From Lachnospiraceae bacterium (lineage in GTDB: Bacteria > Bacillota > Clostridia > Lachnospirales > Lachnospiraceae): a DNA stretch of 64,000 nt. This document shows, in pieces, positions 25,897-34,582 of this stretch. The position numbers were made by a program, and so were the translations under genes. Positions within the stretch are counted from its first letter, which is position 1, and each line of letters opens with the position of its first letter. The notes beneath the pieces are model-generated. The model was not told the DNA's origin and searched no databases. It saw only the letters and a list, made by a program, of their open reading frames with translations. The stretch lies in assembly GCA_910575105.1 (NCBI GenBank), contig CAJTDK010000008.1, positions 62,001-126,000 of the forward strand. Reading direction: 5' to 3'.

Positions 25897-28161
25897 CTAC
25901 ACGAACCCAATCGCCCCAAGCTTCTCCGCCTGCTCCTCCGACAGCTTCCTGTTCTTCATCTTCGTATGCTGGTTATTCAGCCATCCCTTGAGCTTAAAGC
26001 CGTCTTCGCAGACATAATTCGCGGGCATCCGGATACTTCCGTGCTCCTTTACATATTCCACAGCATGGGCGTATCCCTTTTCCCAAAACGCCTGATTCTT
26101 ATTCCAGGCGAGTCCTATCGCTTCCAGTCTTTCTATCCGCTCCTGCGAAAGCTTCCCGATCCGCTTCCGGTACCTCTGGGTGCGGATCCAGACGATCGGC
26201 TTGAAACTACCGAATTGGAAATCTTCCGAGATTTGGTTGATATCCCCATATTCCCTGGCATAACGCTGGCAGTAGCCATAGCCTTGTTCCCACTTGCTCT
26301 CGAATCTGTCCCAGCTCATACCAATGCCGTCGAGAAGTTCGGCCTGCTCCTTGGAGAGCCGCCCCATGCCGTAGCTTTCCCTCTGTGAGGATATCCAGAT
26401 CCCTACCTTCAAGCCATCCGCGATATAGTCATAAGGAATATTCAAATCGCCATGTTCCCTGTAATACTCCGCCGCAAGCTCGTAATACTTCATCCACCTG
26501 CGTACCAGTACGGAATTCCATTCGATTCCGATTTCCTCTAACTGCGTGATCTTCTCCGCAGAAAGCTTTCCCTCGGCATATTTCTTCCTTATCCCCCGGT
26601 ACAGACGCCCGAGCCGTACTCCGCTCTCTGTCTCATATTGAGCCGGGATATCCAGATTGCCATGCTTTGCATAATAATCAACAGCCGCTTCATAAAATGT
26701 ATTCCAGGTTCTATCCTCAGCAGAATCCCAGTTCATTCCGATTTTATCCAGAGCAGCTATCCTCTCCTTCGTCATACACGGATCGTTTTTCCTGCGGTTC
26801 ATCCGCTGCGTAGCCACCCACCTTCCAAGCGCGTACCCGGAATCCGTCTCATAAGCCAGCACCGGAAGCAAGTCGCCATGTTTTGCATGGTATCTTTTCG
26901 CTTCGAGATACATCACATCCCACGACGCGGTCAAAGCCCCCTCCATGGCGCGAAAGAGCCTCAGGCAGTCCTTTAGCTCGCCGGTCACCTCAAATGTTTT
27001 ATTAGCTATCTCTTTTTCAGAACCGCTGTCCCTCATAAAATCAAGAGCCGCTTCCATTTCTTCTTTGACCGCATCTATACTGTATAGATTTTCAATATTA
27101 TTCACCACGTCAAAGATCACTGGTTTTGTCTGCTTAGATGCGGATAACGCCCTTCCGATCTGCTGTTTGTAAACGACAGGAGATACTGTCGGGCGAAGAA
27201 GGATGACCCCGGACACATTTTCCACATGCACGCCCTCATTCAGGGCATCTATGCAGAAAAGCAGCTTCAGGCGGCGCTCGTCCCCGTCTTCCCTGAACCG
27301 CTTAAACGACTCGCTTGCAGCGGGATCTTCAGTATATAAAGAATAAACGTGAGGCGCTTCATCGACCAGATGAAACCACTCCTTCACCTTACCCATGGCT
27401 TCCCGCATAGCTTCAAAATTAGCGCAGAACACGATATACTTGCCGCGCCGTTCAGTCATGTGCCTGTCAAAAAGCACGTCCAGGCCTTCCGCTTTGTCCA
27501 GCGCTCTCTTTAACTGCTCTAGGCAGTCCTCCGCCTGCTCCCTGCGCTTTTTATTCTTAATCTGGCAGACCTTCTCACTGTATTTTTCCAGATCATCCAT
27601 ATACGAGTAAACAGACTGGACGTATTTCGGCGGATGCAATATACCTCTTACGATCGCCTCCCCCAGGGTCATCCTGCTGGCAATATGTCCGTCAAATAAT
27701 TCATCTGACATATCCCTCTGGTTATCCAGATAGCGGACTGCCGTAGCCGAAAGCCCCAAAAGCGGAACTTCGCCGTACATGGCAAGAAGCCGGCCAACCC
27801 CCTGCCCCCAGGCGGCCGCCCCGCACCGGTGGAACTCGTCAAGGATAATATAATCCGGCTTAATCTCCTTCATCTCTAAATCCGTCATATTCATCAGCCG
27901 CGCGTAGGTAATAAACTCCACATTTTCCGGCTGATAGCCTTCACTGGCACACGCAAGGTTCTCAAGCTGCGTGTCAAATATATATTTTGACGGGGACAGC
28001 CAGCAGATCTTTTTCTCCGGATGATCCTCACACAGTTTGAACCCGATAAACGATTTTCCTGTTCCGGTAGGATGAATGACGGCCGCTTTACCCGTACTGG
28101 AAAGCATAGCCGCAACTGATGTATAGGCATTCTGATTATGCTCATATAGACACATTGCCAT
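25897..28161 (-). CDS. Superfamily 2 helicase with five helicase-associated (HA) repeats
   Basis: This 754-residue protein has a DEAD/DEAH-type motor: P-loop HPTGTGKS (residues 30-37), DEFH box near 108, GLSATAVR (motif III), and QQIGRALSASK (motif VI). The C-terminal ~330 residues are five tandem HA repeats of about 65 residues, each starting near a Trp, with a (Y/H)G(D/N/S)-(L/I) turn and ending in IGxxW. They are presumed nucleic-acid binding. It begins at ATG 28161 behind GGAGGTG. It is the first gene reached by the invertible promoter in the opposite orientation and reads toward glycan cluster 1. Role unknown; chromatin, replication or transcription effects on the locus are all possible. 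Confidence 0.85.
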   Translation of the reverse strand: MAMCLYEHNQNAYTSVAAMLSSTGKAAVIHPTGTGKSFIGFKLCEDHPEKKICWLSPSKYIFDTQLENLACASEGYQPENVEFITYARLMNMTDLEMKEIKPDYIILDEFHRCGAAAWGQGVGRLLAMYGEVPLLGLSATAVRYLDNQRDMSDELFDGHIASRMTLGEAIVRGILHPPKYVQSVYSYMDDLEKYSEKVCQIKNKKRREQAEDCLEQLKRALDKAEGLDVLFDRHMTERRGKYIVFCANFEAMREAMGKVKEWFHLVDEAPHVYSLYTEDPAASESFKRFREDGDERRLKLLFCIDALNEGVHVENVSGVILLRPTVSPVVYKQQIGRALSASKQTKPVIFDVVNNIENLYSIDAVKEEMEAALDFMRDSGSEKEIANKTFEVTGELKDCLRLFRAMEGALTASWDVMYLEAKRYHAKHGDLLPVLAYETDSGYALGRWVATQRMNRRKNDPCMTKERIAALDKIGMNWDSAEDRTWNTFYEAAVDYYAKHGNLDIPAQYETESGVRLGRLYRGIRKKYAEGKLSAEKITQLEEIGIEWNSVLVRRWMKYYELAAEYYREHGDLNIPYDYIADGLKVGIWISSQRESYGMGRLSKEQAELLDGIGMSWDRFESKWEQGYGYCQRYAREYGDINQISEDFQFGSFKPIVWIRTQRYRKRIGKLSQERIERLEAIGLAWNKNQAFWEKGYAHAVEYVKEHGSIRMPANYVCEDGFKLKGWLNNQHTKMKNRKLSEEQAEKLGAIGFV

Positions 28162-28309
28162 CTGGGCTGCACACCTCCGTTTTGTACAGAAACAATCTGC
28201 TTTCTGCCTTATATTTACGAAAACACATGGCAAACTGCTTATGATCGCAATTTTTCATCTGACGTGGATTTCGCAATATATATAGCGTTCATGTCCAGGC
28301 AGGCATGAA

Positions 28310-28336
28310 TTTCGTAGATTATCCCAATCTGCGAAA
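28310..28336. repeat. Left recombination site of invertible segment
   Basis: Two 11-base arms (TTTCGTAGATT and AATCTGCGAAA) with one mismatch flank the 5-base centre ATCCC. Bases 28315-28336 recur exactly, in inverted orientation, at 29710-29731. This dyad-plus-spacer layout is what a tyrosine recombinase core site looks like. Confidence 0.85.
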
Positions 28337-28372
28337 AAGTACGGTTATTCCCCGTAAATGCGCGCTTTCTCA

Positions 28373-29494
28373 TCATTGCTGACCCAAAAATTGACCATAA
28401 ATAGCCGAAAGTGAGTTCATATACTTGCGTTTTACTTCTTCCGTCGGGTGGATATATCGGTTCAGCGTTATCTTGACATCAGAATGGCCTAATATCTCGC
28501 TCAGGCTCTTAATATCCACCCCGCCATTAACGCAGTTTGTCGCAAAAGTGTGACGGAGTGTATGGAAATTTGTCTTCTTTATTCCGGCAAACTGAAGATA
28601 TTTGTGAAATTTGTTCTGGTATGTTCTCGGTTCCATCGGCTTATTTTTATTAATGACATATTCACCGGCGCCGGTGCGATAATCATGAAGCATCTTCGCA
28701 AGATCGTCTGATAGCGGAATCTCCCGTTTGGAAAATATACTTTTCGGTTCTCCCTCAAGAAGCGCTGTCCTGGTACCTTTTCCTTCTATCGACATCCGTT
28801 GTACAGTCGTGTTGACACACATCGTTTTGTCTGCAAAATCAATATCATCCCATTTCAGCGAACAGATCTCGCCCAGGCGGAGCCCCGTCGAGATGCAGAC
28901 GATAATTCCTAATTTATAAATATCCATCTCATCATAAAGATAGTGGAACAGCCTCGTCTGTTCAGACAGGTTCAGGACTTCCGTCAGCCTTGGCTCTTTC
29001 CTGCGCCTGGGCCTGGAATAATTTATTGTAGAGGAATAATGTTGCGAAACAGCATAATCAAGAATCTGGTTTATCACACAGGAGATACTGTTTTGTAAAC
29101 TGTTTGACAAAAATTTCTTCTCCTCCATTTGAAAGATGCCGGCCAGGGCTTCCGAATCCAGCTCCGAAAACAATACTCCGCCGACTTTTTCCTGAATATA
29201 TTTTTTGTATACTGAGCGATATTTCACATAGGTTGAATGTTTCTTTTCGCTGCAGATAACACTCAGCCATTCTTCCGCCGCCATATGGAAACAGACTTTT
29301 GAACTCTTGCTCTGCTTTTTTGAAATACTTTTCACCGACTGCCTTGCTTTGTATAATTTTTCCTTAACTTCCCCGTAGCTCCTGGCATAAACCGAACGCA
29401 CCTGGCTGCATCCGGTATGCGGATCCCGTATCGAATACCGTCCCTCCCATCTCCCGTCCTTTCTTTTTCTGATGTTTTCTCCGCGTCTTGACAT
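28373..29494 (-). CDS. Tyrosine recombinase inside an invertible segment
   Basis: This 373-residue integrase-type recombinase has an N-terminal arm-binding domain (KDGRWEGRYSIRDPHTG), a SAM-like core-binding domain at about residues 65-165, and a catalytic domain with Arg in TGLRLGEICSLKW, HxxR in NFHTLRHTFATN, LGHSDVKITLNRY, and the nucleophilic Tyr in NRYIHPT. ATG 29494 follows AGGAGGAAG. The gene lies between perfectly matching 22-base inverted repeats at 28315 and 29710. This indicates a DNA invertase that flips its own segment, rather than a phage integrase; no other phage genes are present. Confidence 0.92.
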   Translation of the reverse strand: MSRRGENIRKRKDGRWEGRYSIRDPHTGCSQVRSVYARSYGEVKEKLYKARQSVKSISKKQSKSSKVCFHMAAEEWLSVICSEKKHSTYVKYRSVYKKYIQEKVGGVLFSELDSEALAGIFQMEEKKFLSNSLQNSISCVINQILDYAVSQHYSSTINYSRPRRRKEPRLTEVLNLSEQTRLFHYLYDEMDIYKLGIIVCISTGLRLGEICSLKWDDIDFADKTMCVNTTVQRMSIEGKGTRTALLEGEPKSIFSKREIPLSDDLAKMLHDYRTGAGEYVINKNKPMEPRTYQNKFHKYLQFAGIKKTNFHTLRHTFATNCVNGGVDIKSLSEILGHSDVKITLNRYIHPTEEVKRKYMNSLSAIYGQFLGQQ

Positions 29495-29607
29495 CCTTTT
29501 TCTTCCTCCTGACCATGTTTTTGACCCCTAATAGAAATAAATCTACTTAGAATAAGCAGGATTTGCCCGTAAAACACTGCAATACCGCACATTGCATTTT
29601 TTGGTAA

Positions 29608-29636
29608 TTGACAAATACTACCGTTGTAAGTATAAT
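29608..29636 (+). promoter_or_regulatory. Consensus promoter carried on the invertible segment (OFF orientation)
   Basis: TTGACA (29608-29613), a 17-base spacer and TATAAT (29631-29636) match the sigma-70 consensus perfectly. As assembled it reads rightward, out through the right recombination site, straight into a terminator at 29783-29819; the genes beyond lie on the other strand. After inversion the -10 box would sit near 28410-28415 reading leftward, about 250 bases before the helicase start. Confidence 0.85.
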
Positions 29637-29709
29637 AAGTTACGTGGATTGAGCCAATATCGACCTGGGGTCGTTGTATTAATGAAGCTTTGCTGCAGTG
29701 CTTAGGCCA

Positions 29710-29736
29710 TTTCGCAGATTGGGATAATCTATGATA
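29710..29736. repeat. Right recombination site of invertible segment
   Basis: Arms TTTCGCAGATT and AATCTATGATA surround the centre GGGAT. Bases 29710-29731 are the exact reverse complement of 28315-28336. The centres ATCCC and GGGAT are in opposite orientation, which predicts inversion rather than excision of the roughly 1.4 kb between. Confidence 0.85.
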
Positions 29737-29782
29737 AAATCGCTTATCTTTCATTGTCGATCCTATATCCGTATAATATAAA

Positions 29783-29819
29783 AACGGTACAGCCTTATCT
29801 GGCTATACCGTTCTTTTTT
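29783..29819. terminator. Bidirectional rho-independent terminator
   Basis: A 12-base stem with one mismatch (AACGGTACAGCC with GGCTATACCGTT) and a 6-base loop is followed by T-rich sequence on the plus strand; on the minus strand it is followed by TTTTTATATTAT. It ends the parvulin operon and would also stop transcripts from the invertible promoter in its present orientation. Confidence 0.85.
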
Positions 29820-29856
29820 CGTTATCTGTTTTCTATTTTACAAAGAGCCTCCATCA

Positions 29857-30600
29857 CTATTTTTGAATATACTTCTCCTTTAACTCTTTCACCTTCGCAT
29901 TGTAAGCGTCATTCTGCTTCTGGTGAAGAAGATTCGCCTTGATCGTCCCGCTCACATCCGCATAGGTCGTATCGGAAGCCCCGCTCTTTTCTTCTACTTT
30001 GATCAGATGGTATCCAAAGCTTGTCTTCACCGGACCGATGATCTTGCCGGTTTCTGCGCCGAACGCTGCCTTCTCGAACTCCGGGACCATCTGTCCCTTA
30101 CCGAATTCGCCAAGGTCTCCCCCTCTCTGCCCGGACGGACAGGTGGAATACTCCTTCGCCGCATCCTCGAAGGTCTTCCCGCCGCCTTCAATCTCCGCCA
30201 GAATCTCCGCGCATCTCTCCTCCGTCTCCGTCAGAATATGCCTTGCCTTCACCGTCTCGCCCTTGACAAACCGGCGCTTATTCGCCTGAAAATAGCTCTC
30301 TGCCTCCTCATCAGTGACCGCGATATCCTTTATCGTCTCGGAGATCATCATCTGCGCAAGGATATCCTTCCTTGCCCCCTCCATGATCTTCTGAAATTCC
30401 TCAGTTTCATCAAGCTTTAACTCCTCGCCCTCCTTCGTAAACATACGCAGCGCGATAAGCTGCTCCAGATACTGCTGTCTGAACTGCGGATTCGTCCGAT
30501 ATGCCTGCTGATCCTGAGGAACATTCTCCATAAAATCATTAAGATCCTGCTCCGTAACCTCTTCGCCTGCCACAACTGCCAATACTTTATTTTCCATCAT
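29857..30600 (-). CDS. Parvulin-type peptidyl-prolyl isomerase, cytoplasmic
   Basis: This 247-residue SurA/PrsA-like protein has an N-terminal helical chaperone part (residues ~1-110) and one parvulin domain with VKARHILTETEE, EYSTCPSGQRGGDLGEFGKGQMVPEFEKAAF and SFGYHLIKVEE. There is no signal peptide or lipobox, so unlike PrsA it should be cytosolic. The start at ATG 30600 (alternatively 30597) follows GGAAGGATTGGAG. A membrane protein gene ends 15 bases upstream, and the bidirectional terminator follows downstream. Confidence 0.9.
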   Translation of the reverse strand: MMENKVLAVVAGEEVTEQDLNDFMENVPQDQQAYRTNPQFRQQYLEQLIALRMFTKEGEELKLDETEEFQKIMEGARKDILAQMMISETIKDIAVTDEEAESYFQANKRRFVKGETVKARHILTETEERCAEILAEIEGGGKTFEDAAKEYSTCPSGQRGGDLGEFGKGQMVPEFEKAAFGAETGKIIGPVKTSFGYHLIKVEEKSGASDTTYADVSGTIKANLLHQKQNDAYNAKVKELKEKYIQK

Positions 30601-30615
30601 TTTCTCCAATCCTTC

Positions 30616-31053
30616 CTAATCATAATAATCATAGTCTTTCCTTCTTCGCTTGCCACCGCCGAACAGCGACCGGATCAGCCGGAATACCCCCTTCACAACC
30701 GCCCGCGCGACGACAAATGCGATAAACATCGCCATAAATCCTGCCACGCCCGCCACGATATCATCAAAGTCCATCGTCCCGGTCCCCGTGATCCCCTGAC
30801 CGATCTCAATGGCAAACACAATCACGATGATCACCGTAAACACATAGATCCAGGCGATCACCAGCACATGGTTCTCACTCAGCAGCTTAAACAACGGATA
30901 GATCACAAAAAGCATCCCCATCCCTAAAAATCCGATCACAAGGAAATGAAGCTCTTTATCTGAAAATACCGTCTCAAAACTATCGTTCCAGGTCATAATC
31001 ATATCGTGGATAACCGCGATCATCTTTACAATTACATATAAAAAATCAGCCAT
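30616..31053 (-). CDS. VanZ-like small membrane protein
   Basis: This 145-residue protein has about four hydrophobic helices and a basic, tyrosine-rich C-terminal tail (GGGKRRRKDYDYYD). The early DKELHFLVIGFLGMG and the later EIGQGITGTGTMDFDDIVAGVAG resemble the conserved acid/histidine and D-D-G pattern of VanZ-like proteins. That resemblance is by eye only. It is probably cotranscribed with the parvulin gene 15 bases downstream. No specific function can be given. Confidence 0.6.
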   Translation of the reverse strand: MADFLYVIVKMIAVIHDMIMTWNDSFETVFSDKELHFLVIGFLGMGMLFVIYPLFKLLSENHVLVIAWIYVFTVIIVIVFAIEIGQGITGTGTMDFDDIVAGVAGFMAMFIAFVVARAVVKGVFRLIRSLFGGGKRRRKDYDYYD

Positions 31054-31144
31054 AATCTCAATATCCCCTTATCTTTCGTTTTTGCCTTCTATCCTATATT
31101 CCCCGCGCAACCCTTCCCCGCAGCTGCCCTAGTACAGCATTGCA

Positions 31145-31413
31145 TTAGTCTTTCTTTTTATCCGGCACGAACTGGTCAGGATAAACTTCGCTCCCTTCAT
31201 ATCCGCAGACACCCATCCGCGTGGAATTACATACCGGCAGATAGTACTCTGCAATTTCATCCTCCATCCATTCCATAGATTCCTCTGCGTCTTCTTCGTC
31301 TTCTAACTCCTCCTTATTTATCTCGCGCAGACAGTCCATACACCAGAAAGTATCCCGCTCTTCGCAAATTCTTTTCCGCAGTATTTACAATATCCTTTTG
31401 TCTGTTTTGCCAT
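31145..31413 (-). pseudogene. Small zinc-ribbon-like protein, apparent single-base frameshift
   Basis: From ATG 31413 (behind GGGAGAAAGGG) the frame reads MAKQTKGYCKYCGK and would stop soon afterwards. A one-base shift at the GGAAAAG run, about codon 14, gives RICEERDTFWCMDCLREINKEE, which restores a C-x2-C...C-x2-C zinc-ribbon pattern and an acidic tail to 31145. With the extra base the product would have 89 residues. As it stands either the gene is broken, a base was miscalled, or a -1 slip on AAA is used. The downstream part alone is open from an internal ATG at 31339. Confidence 0.55.
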
Positions 31414-31556
31414 ATCCCTTTCTCCCGAATCCTTTTTCAGCTCAAGACTGCTACACACTGTTCACTCCATGGACAACAACCGATGTTTCCTCTAAAAGTG
31501 TATATCATTCTGTCTGAGAAATCCAGTTATTTTTTTCTTAAGACAGCCGGACATAT

Positions 31557-31610
31557 AAAAAGACCGCCCGGCAGCTTATCCCTCAGGGAGCCTGCTGCCG
31601 AACGGCCGTC
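31557..31610 (-). terminator. Terminator of the yedE-tusA pair
   Basis: A long GC-rich hairpin, minus-strand arms GGCCGTTCGGCAGC and GCTGCCGGGCGGTC, is followed by TTTTTATAT. It lies just after the tusA-like stop at 31619. Confidence 0.85.
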
Positions 31611-31618
31611 ACTATATT

Positions 31619-31822
31619 TTATTCGATCACGATCTCAAATCCTGTATCGATCTCCTTTGTCTTCGTCTTTTTCCCGCGGTCCTTCGCAAGCTTCTCCACA
31701 TTCGTCTTCTGGTGAGGCTCACTGACTAACACCTTCACCGGCCCGTTACCACTCTTTAAAGCCTCCGCTGTCAGCATAATCGGCTCCGGACAGGAAAGAC
31801 CTCTTGCGTCTACTTCTTTCAT
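31619..31822 (-). CDS. TusA/YedF-like sulfur carrier protein
   Basis: This 67-residue protein is of the TusA (SirA/YedF) family. It opens VDARGLSCPEPIMLTAEAL with the catalytic cysteine in the CPxP motif, followed by VKVLVSEPHQKTNVEKLA. Members relay sulfur as a persulfide, or act in selenium handling when paired with YedE. It lies 13 bases after the YedE-like transporter gene on the same strand, the conserved yedE-yedF pairing, and ahead of a strong terminator. Confidence 0.9.
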   Translation of the reverse strand: MKEVDARGLSCPEPIMLTAEALKSGNGPVKVLVSEPHQKTNVEKLAKDRGKKTKTKEIDTGFEIVIE

Positions 31823-31835
31823 ATTACAAGCCCTC

Positions 31836-32930
31836 CTATTTCACATTTTCCCGTTTGTTTGTAAATGCAATGATAAAGCATACGACGATGCAGATGATAA
31901 CTGCCGTCTTGCCGGCCGGTGTAGCCGCTCCTGCAACTACCTCGTTCGTCTCTGCGTTAAGCGCCGTTCCGCTTGATGCAAGTCCCAGGTTATGGCAGAG
32001 CGCAGCTCCCACAAACAGCCCCAGCACCGTCACTGCCGCATCGGATGAACCCTGGCCTGCCAGAATCAGCTGACGAAGCGGGCAGCCTCCTGCAAGCACA
32101 GCGGCAAATCCGACAGCGTACATGCCAAGGATATTCCACAGATGATCCGAATGCGCGATAATCCCCGGTGTATCGAATCCTACTACGAATTTGCCCATCG
32201 CAAGATTAAATACAAGCATTACGACAAACACGCCGCCGATAACTGTCAGCAGATCAAAGTTCTTCATCAGGATCACGTCGCGGATCCCGCCGGCAAAGCA
32301 CATCCTTGCCTTCTGGGCAAGAGCGCCAAATACAAGACCGCCGATCAGCGACAAGATAATCGGAGCATGCATGCTTCCCGGACCTGCCTCACTGGCCTTC
32401 AACAGTCCCATCACGCCAAGTACCAGTACGCCCGCCAAAAGGATTGGCAGCACTGCGCCGCTCTCCTTCCCGGTATCGTGGGAACGTCCCAGGCTGAAGC
32501 CTTTCTTCAGCGCAAATGTACCTGTCGCCACACCAAGAATGAATCCGACCAGCGCAACCCATGCATTCAGGTCGCCTGCCGACATACGGATCACCATACG
32601 AAGCGGGCAGCCTAGGAACACAAGGGATCCGATCATAATGACCATTCCCAGAATAAAGCGGATCATCGGCGATGAACCTGCTGTCGAGCGGTACTCCTTC
32701 GTCGCAACGGAGATCAGAAACGCGCCCAGCACCAGTCCCGTGATCTCCGGCCTTGCATACTGGACAACCTCTGCCTGGTGCATGCCGAGAGACCCTGCCA
32801 TATCACGCACAAAGCACGCAATACAGAACGCCATGTTCGCCGGATTCCCGAAATAAGCCAGAACCGCCGCGACCGCTCCGCATAAGACCCCCGCAACTGC
32901 GAGTTTTTTCCTTGAATCATACAAATTCAT
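31836..32930 (-). CDS. YedE/YeeE family transporter (putative selenium or sulfur-compound transporter)
   Basis: This 364-residue polytopic membrane protein has two YeeE/YedE units, each with the GCPLR motif (FLGCPLRMVIR near residue 110; LAGGCPLRQLILAG near residue 285) and a cysteine-containing loop (AQKARMCFAGGIRDVI). In Clostridia this form is often called the YedE-related selenium metabolism protein, especially when followed by a TusA/YedF-like gene, as here. Thiosulfate-type transport is the alternative. The start ATG 32930 follows GAAAGAGAGGAAAG. No selD or selenoprotein gene is seen nearby, so the selenium link is inference. Confidence 0.87.
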   Translation of the reverse strand: MNLYDSRKKLAVAGVLCGAVAAVLAYFGNPANMAFCIACFVRDMAGSLGMHQAEVVQYARPEITGLVLGAFLISVATKEYRSTAGSSPMIRFILGMVIMIGSLVFLGCPLRMVIRMSAGDLNAWVALVGFILGVATGTFALKKGFSLGRSHDTGKESGAVLPILLAGVLVLGVMGLLKASEAGPGSMHAPIILSLIGGLVFGALAQKARMCFAGGIRDVILMKNFDLLTVIGGVFVVMLVFNLAMGKFVVGFDTPGIIAHSDHLWNILGMYAVGFAAVLAGGCPLRQLILAGQGSSDAAVTVLGLFVGAALCHNLGLASSGTALNAETNEVVAGAATPAGKTAVIICIVVCFIIAFTNKRENVK

Positions 32931-33011
32931 GTTACTTTCCTCTCTTTCCTCTTTGTGTAACTATTTTGTTTCTTCTCTATTATTATGAACTTGCATGAAT
33001 CATGTGTCCAA

Positions 33012-33053
33012 TTGATTATACTTATGAACAGATGTATTTATAGATATAATCAA
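33012..33053. promoter_or_regulatory. Inverted repeat upstream of yedE
   Basis: Nine-base perfect arms TTGATTATA (33012-33020) and TATAATCAA (33045-33053) are separated by 24 bases, in the region where the yedE promoter should lie. It could be an operator or the stem of a leader; no protein can be assigned. Confidence 0.4.
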
Positions 33054-33100
33054 TAAACAACCACAACATACAGAGCATCCCAAGGCTATATTTACAAAAT

Positions 33101-34480
33101 CTATTTCCGCTCTTCAAGCTTTTGATAATCCACATGGTACCCTACATATTTGTAAGCGGGACGGATGATCTTCCCTTTATTCACCAGCTCCTCAAGCCGA
33201 TGGGCGCTCCAGCCGGAAATCCTTGATATAGCAAAAATCGGTGTAAAAAGCTCTGTAGGAATCCCAAGCATGCTGTATACAAGCCCACTGTAAAAGTCTA
33301 CATTAGCACAGATCGGCTTGAAGAGCTGCCTTCTCTCCATCAGAAGCTTTGATGCGACACGCTCCACCATATTGTAGAGGGCGAATTCCCCTTCCATTCC
33401 CTCCGCCTCCGAAAGCTTCTCTGCATATTCCTTAAGCACGGCCTCCCTCGGGTCAGATATGGTATAGACCGCATGGCCCATCCCGTAGATCAGCCCTGCA
33501 CCGTCAAATGCCTTTTTATCAAGCACCCTGATCAAATACTCCGTCACCGCCTGCTCGTCGGTAACATCCGGGCAGGATTCCTTAAGATCATCGAACATCT
33601 GCATGACCTTCAGGTTAGCGCCGCCGTGGCGCGGCCCCTTGAGGGAGGACATGGACGCCGCTACTGCCGAATAGGTATCCGTCCCGGAACTTGTCACGAC
33701 ATGGTTGGTAAACGTACTGTTATTCCCGCCGCCGTGGTCTGCATGGAGCACAAGGGCGATATCAAGCACCTTTGCCTCCAGATCGGTATATTTGCCGTCC
33801 TTGCGGAGCATGTATAAGATATTTTCCGCGGTGGACAGCTCCGGCTTCGGCGGGCGCACCATCAGTGTCTTGTCAAAATGAAACATCCGGTACGCATAAT
33901 AGGCATACACACTCATCATAGGCATCTTGGCGATAAGCTGCAGGGACTGCCTGAGCACATTGGACACCGAGATGTCATCCGGCCTCGCATCATAGGAATA
34001 CAAAAGCACGATACATTTTTGCAGGGCATTCATAATATTGGCCGGAGGCGCTTTCATCACCACGTCCCGGACAAACTGTCCCGAAAGCTCACGCAGACTC
34101 CCCAGTATCCGGATAAAATTCTCGAACTCGTCATTGACCGGCAGCCTGCCGAACAGCAAAAGATACGTCGCCTCCTCGAACAGGAAACGCTCCCTGTCCT
34201 CGGCGCTCACGATATCCCTCACATTGACCCCCTGATAATAAAGCTCGCCCTCCACCGGGTAAGACTTGCCGTTCACCCGCTTCATGGCCACCACATCCGA
34301 GATCTCCGTAAGGCCCGTCAGCACGCCCTTGCCATTGGAGTCGCGCAGACCCCTTTTTACATCATATTCCAGGTAAAGATTCTGGTCGATGGCGCCGGAA
34401 CGCATGCAATTCTCGACCAGCTCCTCAAACTTAACATCCAGCTCCTTGCCAAGCTCCATCATAGAATGTATATTTTCCAT
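33101..34480 (-). CDS. gltA: Citrate synthase
   Basis: This 459-residue citrate (possibly 2-methylcitrate) synthase condenses oxaloacetate with acetyl-CoA. The catalytic histidines lie in LVLHADHGGGNNSTFT and GMGHAVYTISDPRE, and the catalytic Asp region in ANVDFYSGLVYSMLGIP. The SSLKGPRHGGANLKVM segment is characteristic. The long N-terminal part with YYQGVNVRDIV fits the single-domain type found in clostridia. The start ATG 34480 follows AAAGGGG. It stands alone, with no aconitase or isocitrate dehydrogenase in the window. It likely supplies 2-oxoglutarate through a partial cycle. Confidence 0.93.
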   Translation of the reverse strand: MENIHSMMELGKELDVKFEELVENCMRSGAIDQNLYLEYDVKRGLRDSNGKGVLTGLTEISDVVAMKRVNGKSYPVEGELYYQGVNVRDIVSAEDRERFLFEEATYLLLFGRLPVNDEFENFIRILGSLRELSGQFVRDVVMKAPPANIMNALQKCIVLLYSYDARPDDISVSNVLRQSLQLIAKMPMMSVYAYYAYRMFHFDKTLMVRPPKPELSTAENILYMLRKDGKYTDLEAKVLDIALVLHADHGGGNNSTFTNHVVTSSGTDTYSAVAASMSSLKGPRHGGANLKVMQMFDDLKESCPDVTDEQAVTEYLIRVLDKKAFDGAGLIYGMGHAVYTISDPREAVLKEYAEKLSEAEGMEGEFALYNMVERVASKLLMERRQLFKPICANVDFYSGLVYSMLGIPTELFTPIFAISRISGWSAHRLEELVNKGKIIRPAYKYVGYHVDYQKLEERK

Positions 34481-34582
34481 ATAAATGTACCCCTTTCTTC
34501 AACTTCTGTTCTGCTCCCATTTTCTCACCGTTTATGCCGCAAATGCATGAACCTGTTGGAATAATAATCTTTCGCAAACCAC

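Noticed and set aside
28262-29660. Direct repeat ACGTGGATT with nearby CAATAT at 28262 and 29643
   Set aside because: Considered as a second recombination or arm-binding pair, but it is short, directly repeated, and not symmetrically placed relative to the two inversion sites.
28315-29731. Reading the recombinase and its flanking repeats as a small integrated element with attL/attR
   Set aside because: The repeats are inverted, not direct, and there is no cargo or target gene; inversion explains the structure better.
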